A stretch of DNA of 64,000 nt from Ancylostoma caninum (taxonomy: Eukaryota > Nematoda > Chromadorea > Rhabditida > Ancylostomatidae): the NCBI GenBank assembly GCA_037903475.1, contig JBAJFG010000561.1:434001-498000 (forward strand). The letters are read 5' to 3'. The position numbers were made by a program, and so were the translations under genes. Within the stretch, counting starts at the first letter, position 1. Every line of letters starts with the position of its first letter. The notes beneath the pieces are model-generated. The model made no database searches and was not told the origin of the DNA. It saw only the letters and a list, made by a program, of their open reading frames with translations. Shown here one piece after another: positions 22,920 through 35,600 of this stretch.

Positions 22920-24600
22920 AGAACAAAATTCAACACTTGCTCTCACTGAATATGCGTTTTCTGGTTGCTGCAACTAAAATATTGCTCATGGGATGTCGTA
23001 AACCGACGGGCGTTCTGCAGAGTCACCGTCGCTCACCATACATCGGGCCGAATAAAAACCGAATAATTTTGTTACTCTAACAATCTTAGGAAACAGCTTA
23101 AAAATGTAGATATTCAAGAAGAGAAAGCCTTCAACCTCTTGTGCTCTTTCGTACAGCACGTCTCCAATGTTGGAACATTCGAATTTTCCATTATTCGAAG
23201 TCGAAATATTTTTGCTTTCGAGTATCGAATATTTTGAATAAGAGGAAAATTCGAATATTCCACATATAGAGACCAATGTAATGCTGCGTGAAGGAGAAGA
23301 AGAGCTTCACGAAGAGAAGAAGAGCTTTATATCTGTTTGTTTAAATTGTTTCCTAAATTGTTAGTTAAAGTGACAAAATTATTCACTTTTTACTCGGTCT
23401 CAAGTGTAAAATCCTTGCAGTTGGGAGAGCTACCATCCGCTAGAGAGATAAGCTATCGCTCTCCCCGAAAGAACGCTGATGGCACTGTGGGTTACACAAA
23501 GAGTAATTTTCGACTTGTCATTATTCCTGCTTCAAGTTTGCCGGGTCTGTTGCAGTAGTTTGCTCTGTCATCAACTTCGCCAAGAATTGGCTGTTCTTAA
23601 AATAGGGTGAAGTTTGTCCAATCTTGTTTGCATATGCTTGATTCTGGGAGTTTTCGCCTAAGTTGTCCAGAAATAGTCAAATTTAAGCTCGAATTCTAGT
23701 TTAGTCCAGGTATTTCCGTTACTAATGATACGTTGTATCCATTGTACGGCATCAATACTCAGCAGGTATCTTGAGACAAATCGAAAGGTGACCAAATCGT
23801 TTTGATTGGGACAGTTCTAAGGAAGTTCTGGCAAAGCGATGGTGACTCCACGAAGCGACCCTGGATTTTAGACATCGTATGAACAGTATTGTACGTTAGC
23901 TTCAACAAAACGTTATAACTTATTGGAGAGTTAATGAAGTATCGTAAAACTACGCATACTAGCATGAAAGCTTCATCCTAGATTATGCATACAAAAATCT
24001 AGGACAGGCAAATGGAGATCGGAAATTTATTGATACCCCTGTATAAAGGCTACATATAAAAGATGAGCGCCGTCTCATTTGCTCGATTTCTTCTTTTCTA
24101 TATACATATTTGGTTGTTGCAAGAGTTTTGTCCGCTTTTTCTTCAAAACTCTGTTATTCTCCCTAGATGTCATAACAACTAGGTCAGGTAATGGGCATAT
24201 AGAGCAATAGCTGCTCTTCTTTGATATTAGTCCAATTTGTGTCTATTGCAGTTAGAAGGCAGACAAATTCGAAAATTCACAGACGCCTCATTTTTGATTT
24301 TTCAATTTCGTGTGATTTTCCAATAGGATCATAGGCAATTTCGTTCAAAACACCTTAATTTCATTCAACATTGCGATCACTAGTAGTTCACTGTCGGGCT
24401 CTGGCTTGATATCTTCCATTTTGGTGGAACACAGACAAGACTTTTTAAAGAGTTTTCTTTGGTTTTTTGGTTTTTTTTTTCTGGAATTCTTTTCGGACGA
24501 TCCAATCCATGGTGCTAAGACGAAGCAGTATAACAACCACTACCCACAGCTATTGTTCCGTTCAAAAAGCCGAGAATGCTTCAGTAAAAAAAAACGCTCA
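22920..24600. other. intergenic, nothing supported
   Basis: One further AT-rich palindromic patch lies at 23160-23260. No gene was recognised, and I could not find a 5' LTR for the gypsy element. Confidence 0.3.
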
Positions 24601-24740
24601 ATAATGCATGAAGACTCATTTTCAGCGCGGCCAAAATGGGCCAGAATTCGCTTCCAGAACCTGCTCCAAAGGCAGCACCCACGATGATGTTCATATCCGA
24701 AATTTTGAACATTTTGAAGGCTGGACGATATCACAGTAAG
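24600..24740. other. short ambiguous coding segment
   Basis: Two readings compete. Plus: after TTTTCAG at 24620-24626, an ATG at 24636 opens MGQNSLPEPAPKAAP... for 32 codons, ending at an exact GTAAGT donor. Minus: MNIIVGAAFGAGSGSEFWPI, open for about 43 codons to a stop and preceded by GTCCAG. Both have plausible composition, and neither has a matched partner exon. Confidence 0.3.
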
Positions 24741-25004
24741 TCTGCGCAAGTTGTACCGCCGAAGGCATCAGCATTCCCGAGATATAACAACTTAAACTTG
24801 GTATCCGGGTATCTGCGGATAAGATGTGGCGCGATACGTATCAGCTGTTTTCTGCTGCAATCAGTCAGTTTTCTAAAGAAAACGTTTGCTTTCAATATTC
24901 GTTTTGAGAATTTTCACACTATAATGATCTCCTTACTAAATTTACGCTCTGTCAGTTGTTATTAGACCGTAAGATCCCTTCTTTTTCCCAGAACTTTCAA
25001 ATTT

Positions 25005-27170
25005 TCAAATATGGTATGAATTTCTATTTGTTAGCTCCTTACACTTGACCATGAGTTTTGTTTCTTTTCTTGAGATATCTCTCTGTAGTAGACATTCCAT
25101 TTCCTTTTCGTTTTGCTTTTTTCTCTCCTTCAGAAAAGCTGAAAAATTAGTTGAGTATCTAGTTGCGCCAACAAATTCGTTGACAACAAAAGCAGCGTTA
25201 TCGACTTTCTTGATCCAATCCACCCACTTAACTAGGCCACCCTGCTATAAAGCAGGAAACTGGAAGCATCCGAGGTCAATTTTAGCGTGAGTTTTGACCA
25301 AATTGACCACTTCTTCCATGGTTCTCATAGTCTGAAATCCAAGATCGCGCTAAAATCTGAGTGGCAAATTTTCCGTGGGTGCTGCCTTTAAATTTCGATA
25401 ACTTCGGTGGCAAAGGATTCATTCTAAATCACATTCCTCGTGAATTTTGCGGTATGGCTGCTACCTTCCCCAGCTGCGGAAGAAAACAAGAGCCAAGTAT
25501 ACGGACTCAAAAAATGGCAGTCTCCGACTTTTCCGCTTTACAGCTTCTCGCATTCTGAACATAGGGTGCCAGGATGCGCCTATAAAATAAGGAGTGGCCC
25601 GTACTTATCACAGAAATTATATCGCTCTACAAGGATGTAGTTCGTTGAAATTGTGGAAAAAATAAAGTCAACGAGAAAAAAAAAACGATAAAACGTTTGA
25701 ACTAACCTGACATTACAAAATATGAATCCTCTTCTACAACCCCACAAAAGTGCTTACTGTCTATTTCAGAGCGAAGCACCAGATCTTTTCGGAAAGCGAA
25801 GGTATGCAGAGGGCCGTGATCACCATCTCTCGGTATTTCAACAGCATTACCCATTTTCGATACCGCCCACACAGCAGCAGTGCTCATTTTGATTCCCACA
25901 ATAGCCACGAAATGATGACTAAAGCGCTCTTTGCTGACCAAGAGAAACGTCTTCTCGGTTTTGTTCAACGCAATGCATCACTCCAATTTCCAGACGAGCC
26001 TGCCGACACAGTTGAGTATTGTAGTTCTCCATCAGTCATATACCTCACCCGGGGGTCCTCTCCCCACTCGTGGTCACAAATTCGAGCAATTGGACTTCTC
26101 CCTTGCAGAAGCAATCTTGGGTGACAATACCTATGCTAAAAACACACTCGTCGAATTCAGTAGGTCCGAAAAGCCTAAGTTTAAAAAAACCTGGAGGTTG
26201 GCGTAGATATGCTTATTTTAGTCGTTGCTAAATTGATTGACAATGTTTCGTTTGAGGCGTACGAGCTTATTCTACAACGCAATACCAGTTGTGTTACGAG
26301 TTTCCCTGTCTTAACGCACCTTGAGCGCTTCAAATGAATAATTTTCTCTAGCCCTAGCGTAGGCGACAATGGCAAAGTTGTTCCTTTTTGAACACTTCTA
26401 CCATTTGCCGTTTTTCGTCGCTACTACATAGGTCGTACTTGTCAAAGGCCACAAATTGTCGTGCACTGAATGCATTTCGACAGGCCTCATAATATGTTGT
26501 TATAGGAATTCAAAAAAATGAGTAGTGCCGGTAAAATTTGTATAGGAGAAGTAGAAAAAAAACTATACGTAGTGCTCCCGAAGCGATCGTTTTAGATGCT
26601 GAACGTACACGTCCGTCGTCCAACCTACGTACGTCAAGGCATTTCAGGAAAATGGTGGCAATTTTTCTTCGTGAAACGGAAGAGCCTCATGCGATGCGGT
26701 GAGCGCTTTACGTGTAGCGTGGATCCACGCCTCGTGTCGCGCCGACTGGTCAACAAAATTCCTGTGAGTTTAAGCGCTGACAACTCTCTCGAGTGCAGCG
26801 GTGTGAAGTCATGTGCTCTAGTACGCCTGTATGCTTTGCTTTCTTGCCTGCCATGTGCAATTAATAGTGCTTCGAGAAACATCCCTGTGAAAGCAACGTG
26901 ATAAACAGCTTAACAATCCTCTGTTCAGATATCTTCCAAAGATTAGCAAACCTCCCTTGAAACAGATAGAGCGTCGCTATCTCTACACCAAAAATTAACG
27001 CAGATATGTAGTGCATTCAAGCCTATCACAATGCTTGTGAATCTTTTTGGGGCCAAGATTGTTATAACTTCATTAGTTAGTAGGTGCAATTTGATTAAAT
27101 CAAAATGTAAATCAGGATGTATCAGCAAAGGATAGCGTTCAAGGATAGAGAGCCCAAGTCTCGACATCAT
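25005..27170 (-). CDS. nine-exon protein of unknown family (about 314 aa)
   Basis: Not recognised. Exons in transcript order: 27170-26989, 26884-26825, 26761-26712, 26465-26402, 26135-26049, 25933-25758, 25579-25542, 25349-25299 and 25241-25005. All introns are GT-AG, the phases of all nine exons agree, and the sum is 945 nt including TGA. Pieces: start MMSRLGLSILERYPLLIHPD, then NFVDQSARHEAW, YVVATKNGKCIGIVTQDCF, VGIKMSTAAVWAVSKMGNAV, WHPMFRMREA, WVDWIKKVDNAAFVVNEF and a Lys/Glu-rich tail. No signal peptide or long membrane segment is obvious. The last two exons are the least certain: without the intron at 25242-25298, the frame ends at a TAG (25245-25247). A small 5' exon before 27170 is possible, since an acceptor CTCCCCAG lies just upstream of the first ATG. 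The gene is divergent from dys-1. Confidence 0.6.
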
Positions 27171-29628
27171 GACATCTGGGGAGAAGGTTATTTCAGAACT
27201 TACACATTATATAGGTTTACGAGCGAGCTGCAGAGAGAAATTTCAAAAAATTCTATTTTTTTCGTAACGTTTCGCTCAGGTATAAAGACCGATATGAGTT
27301 TGGATGTATTTCCGCTGAAAACTAGCTCTAGGGGAGATTTTCTGGAAAATATCATCCTATGGATACCCTTCTCCTATAGTGAGACTTACTAAATCATCTA
27401 CCGCGAAACTGTGTGCTTTCCACTTTCTTCGAATTTAACTATTCCCAAGGAAGAGGTTGTTGCATTCTTTTGATAACTTTTTACCACTTTTCTCCTAGCT
27501 ATGATAAGTTCCTTGGAGAAAAATTATCTGATTTCTCTCAAAAGAAAAAAAACCATAATCTTCGGGAGTTTGAGAAGGTCATAATCTCGTTGGGAATGCT
27601 AGTGAATACTGGTGGTTTACCTAGCTTAGAGTTTAGCTCCGCATTTTCAGGGTGAGATCACCAGTGACTTGAAAATCGTTGAAGCGCTGCAGATTCCAAT
27701 GGTTTTCATGCAGTTCGAAAAACATTTTTCTCGGAAGACGTCAAGGGAGAAAGTCGTTTTTGAATAGCGTACCTTTCACTACTCTATTCTGAACCTGTTT
27801 TCAATACTCACAAGTGATTCAAATCCTACCAGCCTTTTGTATGCCTCTTCAAAAAAAAAAAACAAGCTCTAGATACGGAGCTGGGTTTTTAGGAGAAGGC
27901 GTTCCACTTCTTATCTATAGGAGCGATTGAACAAGATTCATTAGTATCGTTTAGGTGCTTCTGATGTAGCGTGAGCGGGAGGCGAGCCGGGGGGGGGGGG
28001 GGTAGGAAAAAAAAGTGGGGTCTTCGTCTTGGGGACCAGGGCAGAAAGTAAAATTAGTAAAGATGTTTATTTAAACATCAAATAATCGATTGTATATTTT
28101 CACAAAAAAAATAATAAAAGTACACAGAAAAACTAAATACAAACTTATGCGAGACTTTTATTTATTTTATCAAGTAATTTCTAAAATTCGACGGCCTATT
28201 TTCGGAGGAAGAGGACTCCCTCTCACCATGCGTCCGCCACTTTGGTGTACATATTTTGTCAGAGAACTCAGGATAAAACTGATCGCATGGTTGCAAAATA
28301 TAGTGAATTTGGTTCGTCCAGTCCGGAAGGAAGTCTCGAACATTTCCGGGAGCATCCATGAATAACCCATGATACACCATGGGCTGGGGTTCAGTACCGT
28401 TCCGTACTCCTCTTTAGTCTAGCATTGAGATTTCTAGCACTTTTCTAAAGGCACCAAAGCCTATGACCTCATTTTGCTAGATCCTTCAATTAAAGTTTCG
28501 AGAATAATTTAATGTTTTTGGTAGAACGTAATTTATTGATTTGTTGTCAAATGCATTCTACCGAGACAGAGTGCTTCTTTCAATGGTGAAGGTGTTAGAG
28601 AAGCCAAATTCATACGTTGCTCTTTGTCTCGATTGCTTGTGGAGGCCTAATAAAGTACTAGAAATGTTAGTTTTTGAGAAGTTCCGAGCCACAAATGTGT
28701 GCAGAGTTATGGTAAACCAGCGATGCTGTTAAATAGCCTGAAAAGTTCCCACAGGTGAAGGCAATAATTACGAAATCTTGATGGGACGATCATCTGGGGG
28801 AATCATGTGTTGCCCAGGTGTCTGGCGGTGCATATTTCTGGTGCAGCATCGACGACATAGGCATCGAGATCGTGGGCCAAGCCAGTCAGAGCCGTCAGCC
28901 GTCGCGGCGATTAGAGTACGCTGCGAGGAACAAGCAGTTTTCGTTGCTGAACAGCTGATGTGAGGCACGCCTTCGAGAGCCGCGGACCGCTGGCTGGCGG
29001 CTGACTCGCGCGCCAACCCGCTGCTGTTGCAACAAATCAGCCCTGGACCCCGGCCACCGCGGTAGTAGTGGTGGTGGCCCCCGAGAGCACTGCGTCTCCC
29101 ACGCCGGCTACTGGCCGGTTTTTGCCGCCGTCGAATCGCTGACCTTTTTCTACTTGGTCATCCAACAGTCAATTCTCAGTTCTTTGCATAGTTGAGCAAG
29201 CAGTGCGGCAACGCCGACCGCGTTCCTTCGCATCGGAGGATCTCTGGAACGTCGATTAGCCATCCGTGAGATCACCTGCACCGCTCCGCACTTCGCTGTT
29301 CGATCGCTCGTTTCGTCATTCGCTCTCGAATATCTCTGATCCGAGCCATTCCATATCCCTCTTGTTGCATTTTTACATCCATATTTGAGAGCAAAATTCC
29401 TAAATCCACCTACATCACCTGGAAATCCTCAAGTTTCCACATGAACAACGCGTCTGTTTTGACACTTTGTGTTTCTTTCCCGATCTGCCAGCGGGCGAAC
29501 ATTCTCGGCCGCCTCCATAGATTTTACTCCGGGCATCTGTTACTCCATGCACTTCCAGGTCGAGGTCCCGAACGCCGATGCATTAGGCTTTTGTTGTAGT
29601 TTGTAGTTATCCGTGACGTCACAACGAA
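27171..29628. promoter_or_regulatory. divergent intergenic region upstream of dys-1
   Basis: About 2.46 kb separates the first codons of the minus-strand unknown gene and dys-1. The right part (28780-29320) is GC-rich. An E-box CAGCTG lies at 28952-28957, and a full CRE lies just before the dys-1 ATG. A run of G at about 27990 and AT-rich DNA lie in the left part. I see no coding exon. Confidence 0.35.
29614..29621. promoter_or_regulatory. CRE palindrome directly upstream of the dys-1 ATG
   Basis: An exact TGACGTCA ends 7 bases before the start codon at 29629. If transcription starts upstream it would lie in the 5' UTR; it may also be a proximal promoter element. Use is inferred from the motif only. 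Confidence 0.3.
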
Positions 29629-32600
29629 ATGTTGTTCACTGGAACAGCAGCGAAGCCGAAACGTGACGAGAAGAAGGAGAAGAAGACGGATCGAGGTAAG
29701 CCTGGACAATCCGCACAGGTGCATGGGCGCTAATTGACGTTTTTCTCGGTAGATCCTGAATAAAAACCAAAACTAAACATTAGCAAGACTGTTGTTGGAT
29801 CGGGCGTGTTATACATCAAACTAGACGTCACGGAAGCGTGGTGTGGGCTGTTGCTCCGATCTTTTTCTCTTTTTTCTTTTTCTTTTGAATTAACGGAACT
29901 ATCACAAAGCATCTATCTTACTACATATGGAATATTCGACCCCATTTTCACTTTCGTGGATTCTCTCTATGGTAATGAATTAAAACTGTTTATGTATTAG
30001 GTTGTTCCGAAAGTCTTGCACCAAATTATACACTTTTCAAACAATCATAACATTATTGCTCGTGTATGGAACCTGGTCTGCCGAGTTTTGTAGGTAGTAG
30101 AACATTCTACCACATTCTGTTGCCAAAGAATTTCAATTCAGGACCAAGGAATTCTGGATCGAAAAATTAAAATTCTGGATCGAAAAATTAATTTTACTGC
30201 AACACTTGCAGACCAACCCAATATTTATTCCGTCTACGGAACTTGATTGCGTACTGCTCCTGCAATTATATTGCGATTTTAACTACGTCTCAAGATCCAC
30301 GATTTTCACTATAAGATCAAAAACCATGAATGATTTTGCATGGATGCCGGATGTGTACCGCTGAAGTGGCTGGTAAAAAATTGTCAGAGTTGAATGCGAA
30401 GTTTTCAAGAATTAAGGGGAAAACTGTGCTTTTCAACATTGGAAACCAGCGAAAAGAAAGGGGCGGAGTCTGTATGGTCCGACCGCGACGGTAATTAACT
30501 CCCCGTGTATGTGATGGTGAGAAGGTGACCTAATTTTTGAATTAGTTACACTTATATGACATATACCGAGTAAAATCTAATATATATCGGGATGAGTAAA
30601 TTGCCATCAAAGTAAAGTGTCAGTTAAATCAGTAGATTATCTTCTGAAATTCACAGCTGTAGAGCCATTTGTAAGCATTTCCACTGAGGAAGGGAACTAC
30701 CAGTAGCGGGGTTTATGAACGTTTTCGGGGTCACCTATTCGCTTCTCTTAACCGGACGAGTATCTCTGGAAAAATGAAAATACATGTATTACTTTGTGCG
30801 AGCGGCTCTTATCAGTAATGGTGAAGGTAGCAAAAAACGTCACATTTTGACCGAGGAACAGGTACCTCCTTGACGAGCGGGAAGCTAAGAACTTTACTGA
30901 GAACGTTCATGAATACAAGCCCAAGTCACAGACTGTAAGTGATGGGAATATCCTAAACATTTTGCTTTTCTTTTTCTTGCTTGGGGAAAATTCTTGAAAT
31001 TCTATAAAGTTTAGCTTTTTCTGCTCTGGGAACCAGTCACCACTGGTTGAGATTGATGCATGGTTTCCGGAAACATCCCTGGATCCCACTAGGGGGTCAC
31101 TCCATGCTCTGCTTAGATTGAGATGTCCCAAAAGTAATGGCTGTTTTGAGCTCTGCATTTCAAGACGCATAGCCTATGGTATTCCTTTGGAAGAGGAGCT
31201 TTTTTTCGGCATTTTGAGCACATTACTTTCGTAACGGAATATTTCTAAATAGAAGGAAGTCAGGATCGCATGGCAAGCGAACTGTATATATCTTACAAAA
31301 TACCACGAATCCTTTTCAGACGAGAAATACGACATCCAGGAGAGCGTATTCGTGCGATGGGGCAACTCATTGCTGGCGAACGAACCACTGAAGGACTTTC
31401 GCGACCTCAGCGATCTGAAGTACATCAGCTCGATTGCCAGCATAGCCACCGGCGCCACACTGGTAAGTCGCCCTGAGCTTCACACCTCACTCGATCTCTA
31501 GGGATTGGTCAGTGACGGTGTAGACATCGATCACAAGTGTCCGGAGTGGCCGGGCTGACCAGTGCTTTGCGTCCGTCCGTTTCACTTCCCAGATATTCTG
31601 CGGTCGCCTGTCGTGTGCGCCTTTTACACATACACACACATTCGCGAAGGGGCAGAGAGGAGATGGCTATCGATTGGAAATCACCCCAGGAGAGAGTGGG
31701 AAAAGCGGTCGGAGCGACCCGGCGAAAGTGATTGAGGCGCTGTGGTAGCATTGAATCCGAACTGACAATCTGGGATGGTCCTTGATTCAGCGTGTAGTCC
31801 GTGCCAAATGAAGTATTATATGTGATCGAATTCGAATATTCAACTTTGGATAACTCGGAAAGTTGGATGTTGGGATTAGGGAAGGAGACAGAGCAATTCG
31901 CCTCCTGCACAGAGAAAACGAAGGCTGAGGACTCTCACGTTCTCGAATATTCCAATTTGCGAATAAGCGACAAAATTATTGATAAAATTGCTGACATCAT
32001 CCGATTTTGATCCGGTCCTAACTATATTTTAACCTTCAAATATCTGGATATTTAAGCAATTCATTTTTTTTTTTGGTTTCTGGACAGATCTGGGAAACCG
32101 AACAGTTCATTCATTCGAATTTATCAAAAAAGAGATCAGTTCGAATAGTCGATCCATTCGAACTCATTCACTCAGTTCCTTTTAAGAGTAGATTATTTTT
32201 GTGATTCATTCACTTGGGTAGAATATTCGAATAACTCTCTCATTCGGTTTTCGTGAAGAACAGGAAATTCAATCAACTCATTCATTTGCTTCATTTCAAA
32301 GTGATTTACATTAATTTATTCGAGTAATTCATTCATTCGATCTCTTCAAACGCATGTTATTCTGCTAGTTCATTGTTTTGGTTGCAATACTCGAACGGTT
32401 CATTCATTCGGTTTCGTCGAAGAGTGATCTATTCGAACATTCAATTTCTTCAAACTCATTTATTCACCCTCTTTGGAAAGTAGTTTATTTATGTAAGCTG
32501 ATTCATTCGCATAAAATATTTTCATAACTCAGTTATTCGGTCTTTGGGGGATGGGAACATCAAGAACCTCATTCGTTTGCTTTATTTCAAGTTGGTCAAT

Positions 32601-35600
32601 GTATTAGGTTCGTGCAAAAGTTCCGGGGCAGTTGGTGGTGTTTCTCCGTTCAGTGTCGTTTTGCTCCCTGTGGTTGCGACATCTTGCAACGGTTTTCATG
32701 TGTGCTACTAGCCTGAAACTTCTACTGCCCATACCACTTTTGGCTCGGAACGAACATCACAGCGTTGCTGCATTTTTGCTACAAAACTAATGCTATGTGC
32801 AGTCAGCAATATCGTTGAATTTTGCTTTATGAAGGCAAATCTGGGCGGTCAACAAGGGAAGTGACCCATAAAACAAGTAATGCGTTACTGGAGAAGTACT
32901 TCTGTAAAATATCAGGAGCTCGTGGGTTCGAAAGAAGTCTGAGCTGAGATGAGAGTTTGCAAAATGCCCCATAAGCTGCTCAGAGACTTGATCTTTACGA
33001 AGGATCCCGGAAAGAGCAGGTTGAACCAGACCCTATGCAAAGTGGGGAAGACATTACGGGGAATTAAGCCAACTATGCCTCGTCAGTGGAAGAGAATAGG
33101 TAAGAAGAGGAAGGTGAGTGGATGGATTATGCGTGAGTCGAGCGGAGAACGCTAACGTTGACACTGGCAAGCTAGCAGATGTTACACCTACAGATTTTCC
33201 AACAAGTCGTTTCTTGGAAGAATTGTTATTGCTGATAGAGAATGGGTTATGTGCGACAATAAGAGGAAATCATCCGCGAGTCCAGACTCCAGCGACCCAC
33301 CTAAAAAATAGGCAAACTATCGCTACATTTTGAAAAAAATTTTTACCTTTCATGGCCAGCTACGTGAGTCACCCACAATGATTTTTTTTTCAAACGAGTG
33401 CTAAATGACCGTCCAGCAATAAGTTCTTTTCTCTAGAGTAATCATGGGGACAATCTTAAACATAAGGCCTAAATAGGCAAACGTACGTGATCCGGTGCTT
33501 CTGAGGCATGACGCACGCCAGCATATTGCAGTCTCAACCGTATAAAGAATTGGTCATTTGTGCTTCAAAATTCCAACCTAATAATGATTGCTACTTGGAC
33601 CTGTCTCTGACAGATTGTTCCCATTTCAAGCTTCTACGGCTTTACGATCGCTGTAAAACCTTTAATGAAGAGACCCTATTTAAAAAGGACACGAGCGACT
33701 CTTGTGAGTTTAAACCTATCAAATTTTGAGCTTCTGGAAGAATCTTTTCAACCAATGCTCTTTGATTTGAGTAGAATTATTGACTTTGAGCCAAGTGCCG
33801 TTTTGAAAAATTAGGTACAACTGCCCGGGACTTTTGCACGCACCTAATAATCCCCTATATATATCCGAATAATTCATTTATTCAAGCGAGAGACTCCTTC
33901 GGCGTTGTCGGCGCAGTGATTAAACCGAATATTCATTTGATTGTATTATACTACGGATAGATGTGCTCGAACTATTACTAGCCTACTAACCCAGTCTTTT
34001 GGAAAAGTTCGGCGAACTCTATCTCTAAAGAGACTATTGAATCAGAGCCTCTGAGGGGTAACGATAGCTTTGTTTGGGGAAAGACACGTTTATTTATATG
34101 GTGCTAAACTTGAAAAAAAAGGTTAGATCTGCAAAGAAAGACCGGAATGAGCTCATACGGCTCCTAAGTACAGGTATTCAGACTGAGCCTACCTTGAGCA
34201 TCCCATCACGTTCCTACTGGCCTAAAAAACTGAGCATGGGTGCCTCACTGAGACTACCCAGGGTAAACGTACTCACGCCCCGTTAACAGTGGGTAAATTT
34301 GGAGATGTTAAGGCATTTGCCCTAAGTAATCTCCTGATGCATGCGGCTCCTGATCTCTTAGGTTTGAAAAACGTTCCTTGATCCTTAGGCGGTTGCTCCA
34401 CTCCATTGTTTGTTTGCTTTTTCCAGCTCAGGCACTTTGCCTGCTTGTTTATTTAGCATCAGCGCGGCAAGAACAAGGAGTTTTCCCTAGAAAAAACATT
34501 AGCATTATAGAAAGCAGTATAAAAACGCATGAAACTAATTTTGTTTAAATTTTCTGGAAATTGTGGAATTTTTGCACATGCAATTCCATCGTCGTCTGAT
34601 TACTAGTGCTTCGAGATTTCTGGTCATTAGCTGATCGTATAAAGTCTCCACCGGATTATTTCGGCTTACACAGCTTCGGCGATCGTAAACAGTCCATTTC
34701 ACTGATTTGTTGGCTCCTTTTCCCCGGCTGACTAGTTGCATCACAAAAAAAAGAGAAATTGGAAGAAAGGGAGACAACAACTCTTACTATATGTGGTACT
34801 CCTCTAATGAAAAAAAAAACGACAGTAGTTGAGGAGATGTGCCTAATTTTCGCCTTTTCGTCTGGCTCTCCAATTAGTACACACTTCCCATCATTCTTTC
34901 TTTTTTCTCCGATATATCTCTATCTTCCTTGGAAAGAACGGATGGTACTGAAAGGAGAAAATGTCATTGCCAGGCGCAGCGGTAACTCGTAGGGTTCTAG
35001 GCCAGATTCATCGAACTCCAAGCTTACAATTAGTTGTTTTCCTGATTAAGTACTGAGTGGTAAGTCGCCTTCCCTCTAAGGGTGGCTAGAATCTCAACTC
35101 TGTGTACTTACTGCTCCTGTACTTACTTTTGTGTTCTTCAGACGATGTCCGGAAATCGCTACGAAGACTGCTGCACTGTGCTGAACAGCATCAACGACAC
35201 GAAGACAGCACCTCAGGAATTGGTAGAATCCCAGCAGAAGGCGGTGATGTCTGTATGGTGGAGTCTCGTGCAGGCTTTCTGGAAGAGATTTGGGCCTGAT
35301 CCAATACGAGAAGAGAAGGTGAGGACCTTCATATAGCTGAGCTGATCTTCAACATAATATTGTCCCTTTTCAGCTAACTGAAGCGATCAAACAGTGGTGC
35401 TTGGAAGTGACAAAGGACTACGAGGCGGTTTCCGTCTGCGATTTCACTTCGTCTTGGAGGGATGGCTATGCCTTTAATTGCCTGCTGCACTCGTTTGAGT
35501 TAGTTTTCGAGAAATTCCTTTTTTCCTCCGCGTTGCTGATGAGTGCAGGAGCAATCTAGCCATTATATTCAGTTTTCATATGAGGTTCGAACAAGGAATG

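Noticed and set aside
25750..26206. Plus-strand frames overlapping the unknown gene, one ending in GDNTYAKNTLVEF
   Set aside because: Minus-strand exons over the same DNA join with matching phases to neighbours on both sides; the plus frames do not.
35102..35299. The frame reading DDVRKSLRRLLHC over dys-1 exon 3
   Set aside because: The frame in phase with exons 2 and 4 gives the CH1 end (SVWWSLVQAFWKRFG); the other frame stops inside the exon.
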